Positions 21,995 to 33,303 of a stretch of 64,000 bases of DNA are shown piece by piece; the stretch's first letter is position 1; each line of letters opens with the position of its first letter. The stretch is from Sweltsa coloradensis (Eukaryota; Arthropoda; Insecta; Plecoptera; Chloroperlidae). Under the pieces are notes generated by a model. That model had not been told where the DNA came from. It ran no database searches and saw only the letters and a program-made list of their open reading frames with translations. Location: the NCBI GenBank assembly GCA_024449915.1, contig JAMZAV010001062.1, forward strand, positions 62,001 through 126,000. The letters run 5' to 3'. The position numbers were made by a program, and so were the translations under genes.

Positions 21995-22590
21995 GGCCTA
22001 AACCACGACATTCATTCAGTATTCATCTCTCCTAATCACTCGTATTACTTCTATTTCCACCCTTGAGTTCCGAGAACGTTTAACCTTATCAAGATTGTTA
22101 ATTCAATGAATGTTTTATGAGTACAATTCTATTATTTCGAATGTACACACGGTACTTAGTTTTAACAAACAGTACTTCTCATGGTGTGATACAAAAAAAT
22201 CTGACGTAAGTTAGTATGTACAGCTGTTATGAAACGTTATGCATAACCTTTCTTTGAAAACAATTTTCGACAACTAAAAAGGATAGACGTTCAATAAATT
22301 AAATAGATAAATAATGTATTTGATATCTATAAATAATTATTGTTGTGATATTTGCGTCAAATGCCATGTGTAATGTTCCTTGCTATCATTACTAGCAAAC
22401 GAACATGCAGTACATATTATCTAAGTGCGTGCGGTTTTGTGTTTCATTGTGCCGAGCTTAACAACACGCGCACTATTCTGTGGATGTTCATGAATGAAAT
22501 ACTTTATCAGCACCATTATTATACTGCATTTGTATTGTGACATTACTATAATTAATGTAATTTGTATATTTTCTGCCAACGAGGAAACTG
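21995..22590. other. Unannotated stretch downstream of the CRE/E-box repeats
   Basis: No TATA box with a credible open frame and no repeat family recognised. The 62-codon frame at 22352-22540 has no domain. Confidence 0.4.
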
Positions 22591-22807
22591 AAAAGTAGTC
22601 GAAGAGTCAAGTAGTAGATGAATCAAGAAGTCAACGAGTCAAGTAGTAGACGAGTCAAGTAGTCAACGAGCCAAGTAGTCAACGAGTCAAGTAGTAGATG
22701 AATCAAGTAGTCAACGAGCCAAGTAGTAGATGAATCAAGAAGTCAACGAGTCAAGTAGTCGACGAGTCAAGTAGTCAACGAGCAAAGTACTCAAGTAGTC
22801 GACGAGA
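22591..22807. repeat. 16-bp minisatellite
   Basis: About 13 imperfect copies of AGTCAACGAGTCAAGT with variants AGTAGATGAATCAAGT and AGTCGACGAGTCAAGT. Unit types alternate in places, which suggests a two-unit period of 32 bp. Confidence 0.9.
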
Positions 22808-23170
22808 TTATAAGGAACCATGCAGGAACTAAGCAATAAGCATGAAGCCAACACTCTATTCCGATCACTTGACCAGGGTCTAATACGATCAACCGAGGCG
22901 AGGCAGGATGTCAACCAAACGCCCGACCCTATGAAAGTTAGACAAGTATTTGCATATTTAACGCGGGCCAGTCATTGTGCGGTGTTCTCACTCTGTGAGC
23001 AGCGAGTTATAAGTACGACACACGACACTCAATACACCCGATTCTGTGCAGGTAAAATTGTAAAATGGCGATGGATTATGTCAATTAATAAGTAAATTTT
23101 TGTATTATATGTAGTCATATTTGAAACAAAAATACATTTTGAATGAATATTATGCACCTACCTCGGTTGC

Positions 23171-23190
23171 TACCCGGCACCTCCACCAAA
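23171..23190 (-). other. tRNA-Ala 3'-end complement motif (PBS-like), dispersed copy 8
   Basis: The minus strand reads TTTGGTGGAGGTGCCGGGTA then GCAACCGAGG. The downstream flank differs from that of every other copy. Confidence 0.6.
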
Positions 23191-24102
23191 CATCCGACCT
23201 ATCCGGCCTATCACACAGTCAATCATTACGTTGTCGTCTCCATTATCATCATCAAGTGTACACACAAAGCTCACACATTGGCATATTTTATGTTACGTCT
23301 TTCTTATAGATCGGCATAGTGGTACAAACTACTGAGTATGATTGTGAAGAATCATTACTATTTGTGATGTAACGAGCCAAATTGAAATTTTCCTTTAAAC
23401 AAATTTTTCATAATAAAGCATACATATATATATAAATATATATATTAGTACTTTTGACAGAACGTCACACGTCGTAACGTCATAGGCGCATACTATTAAG
23501 CCAAAGTTAAAATTTAAAAAATATATATATATATATATCAAAGCAAACAACGTTTCGGAATTTAATAACTATTTCGGTCATCAGGTTATTTCACAAACAA
23601 AACTCATATATTATCAACAACAAATCAAATAAACAAATACAATAGCCAAGCCAGCAGAGAACCAATTTACTTCAAATGTGGATTCCTTTTTATAGACAAT
23701 TGCTTTTTCTTTGTATCACCTTGATTTGTTTGTCAATTTCAATAGGTAACTTTTTATGTTTGACACTTTCCAGCAACCAACCAATTTAATTTTTAAAGGC
23801 TCAATTTTTTTAAATTTCTAACATGAAAAGTGAGTCAGTAATGGGACCGTGGAATGGCTACACTATTTACCCCCCGTGGTTCACCTGGTTGCATGCGCAT
23901 GCGCCGAGCACGGGCGCAATGGGAGTTATTTCGGTTAAACGTAATTAAATGCCATGTACAACTGGAATGTAAACAAACCTCTGGCGGTATTTATCTAATT
24001 AAAAACTTGTGTTGCCTGCAGATTACACCAGGGCTCAGTTTAATGTGTAATTCCGAATGCGGAGTCACTGCCTGCTAAAGTACACACTGCCTGAGTTATA
24101 AG
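23191..24102. other. Unannotated stretch with (AT)n tracts
   Basis: Short TA microsatellites lie at 23423-23450 and 23520-23540. The second adjoins a minus-strand CCTGATGACC...CCGAAACGTTG segment (23550-23586) that has hammerhead-like core words without a pairing stem II. The 74-codon frame at 23854 shows no domain. Confidence 0.4.
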
Positions 24103-24492
24103 CCTAGGCCAAGGTCCACTGGATTTCCGCTAGGCTTCGCTGCCGCGCACAGGCCGATGGCCAAGTAAGGTCGTCCGATACACTTCCACTATGGGGCCGC
24201 CATGATGGATCACAACTGTGGGTGAATTCGCGGCGAATTTAAACTCGGGCGCGGCCCGCGAGTGCATTGTCCACGGAAGATGATGATTTGAATTTGAAAC
24301 GCATTAACACAGCATTTATTATTGTTTCAGTATAAGCATTAAGCGTCGAGTAAATAGGCTTAATTATATGAACAAAATAAATGCAGAAAATAATTTAAAA
24401 TGATAATAGGCCTAATATTATAATGCTGGCATATATTTTGCCTTCGGCCTATATAGACCTTGTACATAGCCTTTTGCTACTCAAAATAACAG

Positions 24493-24950
24493 GCTATACT
24501 GTATTTTATTTTTATCAGGGAACAATAAGGTAATGTTTCCAAGACAAAATCATCCAAACCCAATCATCTGGAATGGCCTTATTTTGTAACTTCAAACTTG
24601 TAGGCCTACTTGAATGATAAGATTATAGACCTAATTTAATGCTACATTGCCTTGTATTACAGAAACATGATGGGCTATATTTTATTTTTATCAGACCAGG
24701 AACAATAGGGTAGGCCCTAACGTTTCCAAGGCCAAATCCAAATCATCTGGAATAGCCAGCTTTGTAACTTCAAACTTACTTGCAAGATAATATTAGGCCT
24801 ATATAATGAAATTTTATTACAGAAAAAATAATGGGCTATATTTTATTTGTATCAGATCAGGGAACAAGGCAGGCCTCAACGTTTCCTGGCCCCAATCTTC
24901 TAGAATGGCCAACTTTGTAACTTCTGCAAACTTACCGTACTTCAATGATT
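24493..24950. repeat. About 165-175-bp tandem repeat, three copies
   Basis: Each unit carries GGGCTATATTTTATTTTTAT, CAGGGAACAA, AACGTTTCCAAGGCCAAAT, CATCTGGAATGGCC, TTTGTAACTTCAAACTTAC and a TTATTACAGAAA tail. Unit starts lie near 24493, 24671 and 24831. The repeat is inside the block with inverted termini. Confidence 0.8.
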
Positions 24951-26044
24951 TTGCAATGTTATTAATAACGGAGACGAATGGGAGTAGGCCTATGGCCATT
25001 TATTAATAATAAATATGATATTTATCCAAAACAGAAGCACACTGCCAGGTCCCAGGTTATTGTATAAAACAAATCCCAATAATAATTTGAGATTATGCAT
25101 CCTTCAACCTGTATTTTAGTCCAAATCTTCAGGTAGGCTTATCATTGATGATTTTCAAAGGGGGGCAGGGAAAACAATGAAACATACTAGTAGTTGGGTG
25201 TAACAGTGCATGTAAAGCAGGTGGGACAAGTCAAGGAAGAGTACCTAGGTGATCGAGGATATATTTTTAGGTTTTGACATTTAATATATATATTGGCCTA
25301 TAGGCCTACCCCAAACACATACTGTATAATGGGTCCACATTACAAAATAAAATACAATAAAATGTCATGCAATACTCAGTGCTTTTAAATATTTATCTTG
25401 TAGGCCCCATCTATTATTATCTATACCTTAGTACTTATAATATGCTTTCGCTTCGGCTAAATGTTTTGACGATATCCATATTATGTACTACTTTGTAGGT
25501 ACCTGTCAATGGAAATAAAAAAATATGAATTGCAAGGAATTTCAAAGGAAGGGTGGAATCATAGATAATACTGGTTGGAATAATAATATATAGTCAGCTA
25601 ATTCAAACTAAAAAAATCATGATTTTATTATAAATGTAACAGGTCCATTAATTAATTTAAGTTGCCTACAATAAAAAGCATATAGGTAGGCCTAGTACTG
25701 GTACCGGTAAACTAGATTAGGTGTAGGACTACAACATGGATCTTCATTGATATGAATGGCAATTCTAGTAAAAACATACATTGGCCTACTAGTAAAAAAG
25801 ATTGTATAAATTATAATAAAAGTCCAAGCATAGGCCTGGAGGCCCATTCAAAACAAATTATTGAAAACATGTTTGACATGGATTTCTACAAGCTGATATA
25901 TTTGGCCAACCTATCAATGAGACTTGAGAATGAGAAAGTTTTTATAGCTTGGTTATTATATTATATACATAGGGTATGGGCCTAAATCATAACTTTTTAA
26001 AAATTAAAAAATGCTGCAAATTATAAAAAAAATTTAATATGAGA

Positions 26045-26352
26045 CTCCTTTCAAAGAGATACCAAGCCAAAGCTTTATCACTTTCAATGAGATGCTAAAT
26101 ATAAATAAAATAGTTTTTCTCATTGGCACACGACACAAGTAAAGAATAGAATACTTCCCCAAAGGGAAAATTATGTCCACAATTTTACGGAAGTGCGGCG
26201 AAGTGTAGGTAGCCAGGCCAGGCCTAGGCCTACCTGAAAATACTTTTTGGAGAATTGTCTTCAAAACGTTTTTCTAATTGGCTCATGACACGAGTAAAGA
26301 AGATACCCTACTTCCCCACAAGGAAAATTATGTTCAAAATTGTGTAGGCCTA
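26045..26352. repeat. About 168-bp diverged tandem duplication
   Basis: The pairs GTTTTTCTCATTGGCACACG / GTTTTTCTAATTGGCTCATG, ACACAAGTAAAGAA / ACACGAGTAAAGAA and CTTCCCCAAAGGGAAAATTA / CTTCCCCACAAGGAAAATTA repeat in order, ending in AGGCCTACCTG. Confidence 0.8.
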
Positions 26353-26587
26353 CCTGCACCGCAGTAGGGCCTATCAACTCCCAAACCCAGCAAACCGGCA
26401 GGGGGCAACCGGCAACCGATATTCCAAATGGCTGAGAAGTTAGAGGCAACCTTGCTTGGAAAAGCCTTGTTACCTACACTTAGGTATAGTGACCGTAAAT
26501 AATTTGATGACCACAGACAAACCACAAATGATACAATTTTTAGTTCCGAAACCCACTAGGTAGTAAAAATCTTTGTCGTTCGATCTT

Positions 26588-26885
26588 TCATGTTCACTGG
26601 TGGCCGATTGTCCTACACTGAAGGCTGGTTGTCCTACAGTGAGGCTGGTTGTATTGCACAGGTGGCTGGTTGTCTGCACTGGAGGCTGGTTTGTCCTGCA
26701 CAGATGGCTGGTTGTCCTACAGTGAGGCTGGTTGTTGTCACTGGTGGCAAACTGTTCTACACTGAAGGCTGGTTGGTCATGCACAGATGGCTGAACATTT
26801 GTATTGCACAGGTGGCTGGTTGTCTTGCACTGGTGGCTGGTTGTCTGCACTAGGCTGGTTGTCTTGCACAGGTGGCACTGGAGTG
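26588..26885. repeat. About 22-bp GGCTGGTTGTC minisatellite
   Basis: Roughly 13 degenerate copies built on GGCTGGTTGTCCTGCACAGG and GGCTGGTTGTCCTACAGTGA. On the minus strand the phase is close to a multiple of three, giving a 126-codon frame (26470-26850) with repeated TTSHLC-type peptides. This is read as a product of the repeat, not as a gene, though low-complexity secreted proteins of this kind exist. Confidence 0.85.
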
Positions 26886-27095
26886 GAGGCTTGTTGTTGT
26901 GTTCCTGTGGACAAGAAAGGAATGATGTGTCTAAATCTTAACAAGAATAAATACTAAATAGTCCAAATCCATGGCTACAACTAGGCCTAAGGCTTATCCG
27001 TAGCCGTAGGCCTAGGTCAATTTATGGTAATTATGCGATTGTGCCTAAACTTGCCGCATACGACATCCCGTGCTTCAACATATGGAAGGACTTGT

Positions 27096-27150
27096 CCCAC
27101 TGAAAATCAGTTATAACTGAGTGGGTACAAATTTATTTATTTAATTATTT
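27096..27150. repeat. Hairpin repeat family E, copy 1, with ATTT tail
   Basis: CCCACTGAAAATCAGTTATA then ACTGAGTGGGT forms a nested stem (CCCACT with AGTGGG, CAGTTAT with its complement). It is followed by a (TTTA)-type tail. The same hairpin plus tail is at 29108 and 35233. It looks like the 3' end of a short retroelement family. Confidence 0.65.
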
Positions 27151-27695
27151 ATAAATGCAAAGTTGTAGAGGGTCCAGGTTAGAGTATTGCGGTATTGCGC
27201 AAGAGTGCGGGAGCTTATATTTGGTAGGCATAGATAGGCCTAGGCCTACATACTTTAATTTGGACATGTTCGTTCGGTTTGGTTCAAACTAAATTTTACC
27301 AAATCGCCTAGTGCTGCTTGGCACAATAACCAAATTAATTATACGGAGTAGAGAACTGTAGGCCTTTTGGATCCAGGGTTTGTTAGGGTAGGGCTTAAGA
27401 TAGCAAAAAAAAACACATGTACTTCATGTAGGCCTACATCCCACATGCAATTTGCCATACAAAATACCCTGCGGCTATTTAACAGTTAGCTACAGAAAAT
27501 TTACATGATCAATTTTAGCTGTAAACTAGGGCTAGGCCTGTGACGGTAAATTTACGCCTGCTATTTTAACCGTAGCTACGGGAACGGGGTAAAGTTGCCC
27601 TAAGAGAAGGGACAATTATGTTGTGTTCTATTTTTACAGTATAGGCTTGACTAATTGACTAGGGAGGCCCTAGACCTACAGAATTGATTTACACA

Positions 27696-27737
27696 GGGGC
27701 TTAGGCCCTAGATAGGCCCCAAATACTAGCCGCCTAG
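27696..27737. repeat. Left arm of an inverted repeat inside the 4.65-kb block
   Basis: GGGGCTTAGGCCCTAGAT followed by AGGCCCCAAATACTAGCCGC. Its reverse complement, with eight extra bases, lies at 28196-28245. The arms are about 460 bp apart. Confidence 0.75.
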
Positions 27738-28079
27738 AAATGTCACCGGTCCTTGACCAACTGCAGGAGTGAGAGACAACAACAACAACAAGATAGATTG
27801 ACGACTGCTAATTTAGCCGGAGCTACGGAGTTTGTTTTGTAGGCCTAGGCCTACGTTCAATTAACCTATATTGAAGGCCAGTGCTAGGTACCGGTACCGT
27901 TAGCCTCAGAGGCTAGGCCTAACTACTCTGCTAGAGCCTAGCTAGCCCTATGTTTAATTGGGGTTGTTTTGTTTGTAGGCCTACCTAAACCCTTTATGAC
28001 CAGGTCTTTGTGTAAATCACTTGGCCAAGGTCCTAGGCCTAGGCCTATGGAGAAGGGATCACACAAAGCCTAGGGTTAG

Positions 28080-28148
28080 GCCAAGGCCTAGCCTCCTAGG
28101 CCCTATCCCTTGGTTTAGTGTAAGCCTAGGCCCTATCCCTTGGTTTAG
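28080..28148. repeat. About 34-bp tandem duplication
   Basis: CCTAGGCCCTATCCCTTGGT followed by TTAGTG occurs twice in succession, in the densest AGGCCTA part of the block. Confidence 0.85.
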
Positions 28149-28195
28149 TGAAGTACTCATTATGAATTTGCCATGCAATAAATATAGGCCTAAGC

Positions 28196-28245
28196 CTAGG
28201 CGGCTAGTATTTGGGGCCTAAGCCTAGATCTAGGGCCTAAGCCCC
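28196..28245. repeat. Right arm of an inverted repeat inside the 4.65-kb block
   Basis: The reverse complement of 27696-27737, containing CTAGGCGGCTAGTATTTGGG and ending GGGCCTAAGCCCC. It carries an AGATCTAGG insertion relative to the left arm. Confidence 0.75.
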
Positions 28246-29107
28246 TACTAGCCTGCCAAAGTGGGCCTAGGCCTCTCCTCTAGCCTGCCAAAGGATATGC
28301 CCACCTAGGCCTAATTAAATATGTTAAACTTTAAACTCTTGCTGAAGGCCAAGAGTCCATACCAATCTAAATACAGAACATAAAAATATAATTGCAATTC
28401 GCTAGGTTAGCTACATACCTCACTCAATCTGGAGCTGTCAGTGCTGTCCATCACGCCTGCAATTTTAGACCCATTTAGCTCTTCTTCTCGGAAAAGAAGG
28501 AAATCTAAATAGTCTAACACCTTCCCTGGAGCTTTCCGAACAATTTGGTGCTACACACCCCGTCATTTGAATGAGAGAATATGCTCAAATATAAATAAAA
28601 ACACAACACCAAATACAACGCAGAGTAGTGGGCGCCATGACGAAACTAGGTGGTTTGTGATCCAAGATGGCTTCTAATTTCGCGTCTGGATGACCTTACT
28701 TTACGGCTTCGTAAGACCTCCGCTAGGAGTAGATACAGGGGACCTTGGCCTAGGTGAATATATGTATGTACACGCGCGCGCACTCTCACACGCAATAACA
28801 CAGAAGTTTTAAGCTGTTTAGTTGCCTGGTATCAATCAATATATTATTATGGTTTAAGTATAACAAAACCGTGACTTTGAAGCTGACGAGAAAATCAAGT
28901 AAACAATTAATTAATTGAGTCGATAGTGCAAATAAAGCCCTACACAGTTATTGTCCTATCGCAACGAACCTAGTTTAGCTTAAGAGGTGCATAAGTTTCA
29001 CCCTAGAACAGGTTTCGCTCGGTAAAAATATCAAATAAAAGCAAATTTAAATGGCCTATATTCAATCACTCCCGAGTCACTAAACACAACATCCCATCCT
29101 GCTGTCC

Positions 29108-29176
29108 CCCACTGAAAATCAGTTATATAACTGAGTGGGTCGACTCTAAATACAATTTATTTATTTATTTATTTAT
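29108..29176. repeat. Hairpin repeat family E, copy 2, with (ATTT)n tail
   Basis: CCCACTGAAAATCAGTTATA, TAACTGAGTGGGTCGACTCT and AAATACAA, then about five TTTA units. The hairpin has perfect inner arms (CAGTTAT/ATAACTG) and outer arms (CCCACT/AGTGGG) separated by a one-sided GAAAAT bulge. Confidence 0.7.
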
Positions 29177-29663
29177 CCTTTCCTGGTTATTAACATGTTT
29201 CAACCGTCCCCGAGATACCCCCCCCCCCTCCTCATGATTACAAGATCCCCCTCTTGATTACAATGATGACGTCACGTTCCTCATCACAACCAGATGTAGC
29301 AGCAGCGACCGTCCTGACTTCAACCAGATAAAATGGAACTGACAGACTAATATCTCCATACACGTTACTCGAGACTTGAGTGGCAGTGACATTTTGTCAC
29401 GCAGTTTCATTCTCTCTCTTTTTTAGATATTTTTCGCCATAATTTGAAAAGACCAAACCGTTTCTGTCATATGATGTTAACTAGACAAGAAGGCTGAATT
29501 TATTTAAAAAACATCGTAGGGTTCGGTTCGGTTGTTTAACCCTGCAGAACAATATGCTACTAAACTAAAGAACATCAATATAGAGATATTTACTTTGGTT
29601 GAATTGTTTCATTCTTTAAACTCAATAAACGTTACTTACATGGGTCAAATTGTTCAGAAACTC

Positions 29664-29880
29664 GCGTATACCGCTGGTTAGAGCAGACGGAGGGTTCGAG
29701 AGCTGTGTAAAAGCTTCGTTACCCTCGAGGTCTGTTCGACAGTAAGGTTAGTGGAGGAACCTATATAACTGTCAAAGTAACACCGTCCTTTCGGAGGGGA
29801 CGTTAAGCCGTTGGTCCCCTTGATACTTTTCGAAAGGAATAGGCTACGTGCCGGTACCGGGTTTCCCCTCCTCCCTTCTG
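29664..29880 (+). mobile_element. SINE-like element (family I)
   Basis: TATACCGCTGGTTAGAGCAG is A-box-like and GAGGGTTCGAGAG B-box-like. A body follows with ACCGTCCTTTCGGAGGGGAC and GTTAAGCCGTTGGTCCC. I associate that GGGGACGTTAA...GGTCCC core from memory with widespread invertebrate SINEs, but could not check it. No A-rich or simple tail is evident, so it may be 3' truncated. Confidence 0.55.
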
Positions 29881-31594
29881 TTCATACTTCATCCTCATCT
29901 ATCACGACTCATCGTCTCGAATAGCCAAAGTGCATCAATATGAGAGTTAAGCAAATTGTGTATAATATTCTTGAATATCAATCATTAAACGCTTAAATTT
30001 AATGCAGTTTGAATATGAAGACTTTCCAATCCTCCGTATATAATCATTTATTCTCTGCTAGCTAATACGTCATAGGTTTCTATTCCCGTGCTGTCTATAT
30101 GTCTACTCCAATAACGTCCTCATCTATTAGTAACGGACGGGCTATATTTGGACTCTATTTTCACCACTAATGGGCTCGTAAAGAATCAAAGTATTGTACA
30201 AACTAGAGGCAAATTACCTGGGGTAAAATCCCTTGTGCAGCTACTCTGTCTATGTCTACTCTAATATTTAAAGCATCCACTGTGACGGCTAGCTAAGCAC
30301 GGGCGACCAACATTGACCTGTACAGGACGTTCATCAACTCTTAAGTATTATTTTTTTATAATATAAACTTACGACCACATGAAATCGACAAAAGGTTAAG
30401 GCAAAGTAAAATACTAATTTGCTCATAGTTCGAAACTTGTAAACTTGCGACCTGGAGCTTTGCAATGATGCAGTCATGGGTCGTTGTATACATAATATAC
30501 AAGGGGACATAATATTGGCCCTTATTTTATATCTCAGTACTCTTCATTGTGTTAGGTTTTGCTGTATTTTAACCATTATTTTGTTATGTGTGGGATAAAT
30601 GTCCACGTTGACCATAATGTATTTTTTATTCGTTTCATTCAACGAATGAAGTTACATTTCTATCTAAGCTGTAGCACATTTAAGTGAACTATGTGTAGAA
30701 ACTACTAAGTGTACGTACATAAACGTGTCAGTAATAAGCATTAACCCAGTTTTAAAGTACAACGAGTGTCCCTAATGCCCAGTGCTGCCGACAGAATGCA
30801 CACAAAGCGCAGCAGTTAGAGTCTCGTGTGCACTTAATTCTTCACCATTTCATTATTACAAAACTCTCTGGAACTCTTTCAACTCTCAACATAATAACCT
30901 TTCTTTACATTAACATTTTCTCCGTTCGAGCGTTCGTTTTCTTTTCCCATTTTTATTAAAAAAGCCCTTAGATATTAACATATTTTATTTGAACCGTCTC
31001 CGTTTCGTTTTCATGAACGAAAATATGTGCAGACATTGAAAATTATTCCTAAAATTAATGATTCGTGGTTTACTGAGAAAGGCTGAGGGTTCTTCGTGGA
31101 AATTATATTTCCATAAATTACCATTCTCTGGTTTTCCATGAGGGACGTAAACTGATTAGGGCCTCGACTTTTAACTTATTGGATTACGGAAGGCTGGGCC
31201 GGGCCGATGTGTGTTAAACTGCCGAGTCTAGGGCTTAAGGGGAGCACGCCCGCGCCGAGCATAAGAACACAAACACGAATTGGTGAATAAAGTAAAAACA
31301 TCAGAAATGCAAAATAAAGTTTCTTTAAATAATTTGGTTTCAAGAATAAAAGTGTTATTAGATCTGACGATCTAATGAGAGATTGAAATTTATTTGTTGG
31401 GGAGGTAAAGCGTGACAAATTGTTAGATTTGTATGTATGTGCTGGGCATTGTTGTGTGTTTTCATAGCAGTGTTTTGACTGTTGTTGTTTTGGTTTTGTC
31501 TGGTCCTTCTTCTTTTAATGTGCGCAGTTGATTTGTCATGTCTTCTTTTGTTGGGCTGGTTGTCTCTGTCGATGTCAGCTAGTCCTCATCTTTG

Positions 31595-31595
<1 letters not shown>
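29881..31595. other. Unannotated stretch
   Basis: AT-rich with no recognised repeat or coding domain. An 80-codon minus frame at 31176-31418 shows no protein-family features. Confidence 0.4.
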
Positions 31596-31670
<75 letters not shown>

Positions 31671-31726
31671 CTGTGTGTCTGTGTGTCTGTCTGTCTGTCT
31701 GTCTAACTGTCTGTCTGTCTGTCTCT
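31596..31726. repeat. (TGTC)n tetranucleotide microsatellite
   Basis: Roughly 32 TGTC/CTGT units with interruptions near 31662-31686 and 31705. Frames of 66-101 codons on both strands across it are cysteine/leucine/valine or arginine/threonine repeats produced by the microsatellite. Confidence 0.95.
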
Positions 31727-32204
31727 GCAGTCGCAGCACTAACTTCGTTACTCAGCAGCGCAATCTTCCCCGCGAGGATCACTGCAAATTGAATTATACT
31801 CTTCTGTGGTTAGGGCTCGCTCTAATTCTTTAAAGTAGGCCTGTATAATTCAAACGAGTGAAAATCGTCGTTTTACGTCACATTTACAACAAAGCTCTCG
31901 GGACGAAGTTATTTCACAAACACGGGTACAGTGGTTCACAAACATGGGAGCGAGGCCACTTTAGTCAACAGATCTTCGAGGAAGAAAATAAATAGAATAC
32001 CTTACGGCGCGATGATATTCTGCCCGATGTTCCAGGTTAACCCCCAGGATTACCAACATATTCCGTATCATCCTTGCTGAAGGGCAGTGCCTGAGAACGC
32101 GTGTCACTCGAACGTCATGTTCGGTTTTATCATGAAACGTGACACACGCACAGACGTAAACTGGTGCACGGTTATATGACTATTTATTTTATTTATTAAC
32201 TTAA
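31727..32204. other. Unannotated stretch
   Basis: No repeat family or gene recognised. Confidence 0.4.
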
Positions 32205-32505
32205 TCTATTTTTCTTTTTCAGTTAAAAAACTGATTAAAAAAATATGAAAAACACAACAATGAACAACAGTTAAGTAAATATTTGAAATAGTAATAACTT
32301 ATTCCAACAATGTATTAAATAACACAATTTTTATAACAAATTCAAAAAGGATATTAAATGAATTAAATTAATGAACCACTTAATAAAAAAATGAAAGATA
32401 GAAGGGAAAAAAAGAAAAAAAGATAAGAAAAGAGAAAAGGGATCATCAAAAACGAAAAACGAAAAGAAAAACAACTGATTTATCATACGATCCCACTCAA
32501 ACGAA
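32205..32505 (+). repeat. Dispersed repeat family D, copy 1
   Basis: TTCAGTTAAAAAACTGATT hairpin, ACACAACAATGAAC, CAGTTAAGTAAATATTTGAA, ATAGTAAT and ACAACAATGTATTAAA, then a purine-rich GAAAAAAAGAAAAAAAG stretch, ending GATCCCACTCAAAC. It is collinear with copies at 47149, 62581 and 63144. No frame is conserved among copies; it is perhaps the 3' part of a retroelement. Confidence 0.75.
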
Positions 32506-33231
32506 CATGGGGTTTGCCAAACATCAGGAAACATTATATTATATTACGTTGTCACCAAAGCTGGCACTCGTGATTTTCATATTCAAGTTGCGAAGACTTA
32601 TTACCCGGTACAGTACGTAACTAGTAATCATGTCTGTACTTTATTCTTACAGAAATACACTCATAAAACATCTCGAGACTAAATACAATCCATGCTAGTC
32701 ACTTCCAGGATGTAGCACAGCGAACACTCTGAGGGTGATTTAAAAAGAAAATTGAAACACGAAATTGAAAAAATAATTGGATACAGGAAAACGTTGAGAA
32801 AGGTGTTCAAAATATAATCTAAATTGAAGTATTTCCATTCAATTATATTTATCTGATTTACAAAATCAAATGGAAAAAAATTGTGAATGCGCATTGAGAT
32901 GTTCTGTAAACATTTCTTGCTACGTGAATGGCTGTCAAAAAGCCAATTACTTGAAGAGGGCGAGGAAACGAAATGGTTATTTGTTGGTGGGGTCGTTGTG
33001 TGGGCGGGAGAACCCCCAACTGACCTTGACCTTGGATTATTATCAGACGTTTTAACAAACCACCATCCACCAGGATTAATCACGGGTAAAGTTGAATCTA
33101 CTACACCAAGACCTTGATTTACTTCCGTGCGCGCGTATACAGCTGTACATAGTTGTCTAAAAGAGAGGGGAGCTAGTTAGTCAACAGGTTGTCCAACACA
33201 AATACAATGTTATCATGTTGCAGGGACATGG
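32506..33231. other. Unannotated stretch
   Basis: Overlapping frames on both strands at 32679-33117 show no domains. TGACCTTGACCTTGG at about 33021-33035 contains two overlapping AGGTCA-type half sites; chance is likely. Confidence 0.4.
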
Positions 33232-33250
33232 TTGGTGGAGGTGCGGGGTA
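33232..33250 (+). other. tRNA-Ala 3'-end complement motif (PBS-like), dispersed copy 9
   Basis: TTGGTGGAGGTGCGGGGTA, one substitution (G for C) in the T-arm part. It has a unique flank and is followed 36 bp later by a C homopolymer. Confidence 0.5.
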
Positions 33251-33288
33251 CGGACAAGTTAGCTACTTTAATAAATGCTAACCTAGCC

Positions 33289-33303
33289 CCCCCCCCCCCC
33301 CCC
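33289..33303. repeat. Poly-C tract
   Basis: About 15 consecutive C. Confidence 0.85.

Larger units (their letters stand above)
24103..28754. mobile_element. 4.65-kb block bounded by diverged inverted termini
   Basis: The left end reads CCTAGGCCAAGGTCCACTG. The right end, reversed, reads CCTAGGCCAAGGTCCCCTG. Further inside both ends share AAGTAAGGTC(A/G)TCC and GCCAT..TGGATCACAA in the same order, so the arms span about 110-120 bp (24103-24222 and 28640-28754). The interior holds several nested tandem repeats and unusually many AGGCCTA words, but no transposase-like frame. The block could be a large non-autonomous TIR transposon, or two copies of a shorter repeat that happen to face each other. 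No convincing target duplication is seen. Confidence 0.5.

Noticed and set aside
31482..31833. Cysteine/valine-rich and arginine/threonine-rich frames on both strands
   Set aside because: Pure translation products of the (TGTC)n microsatellite.
33021..33035. Nuclear-receptor response element TGACCTTGACCTTGG
   Set aside because: An isolated pair of half sites in unannotated DNA is expected by chance at this scale.
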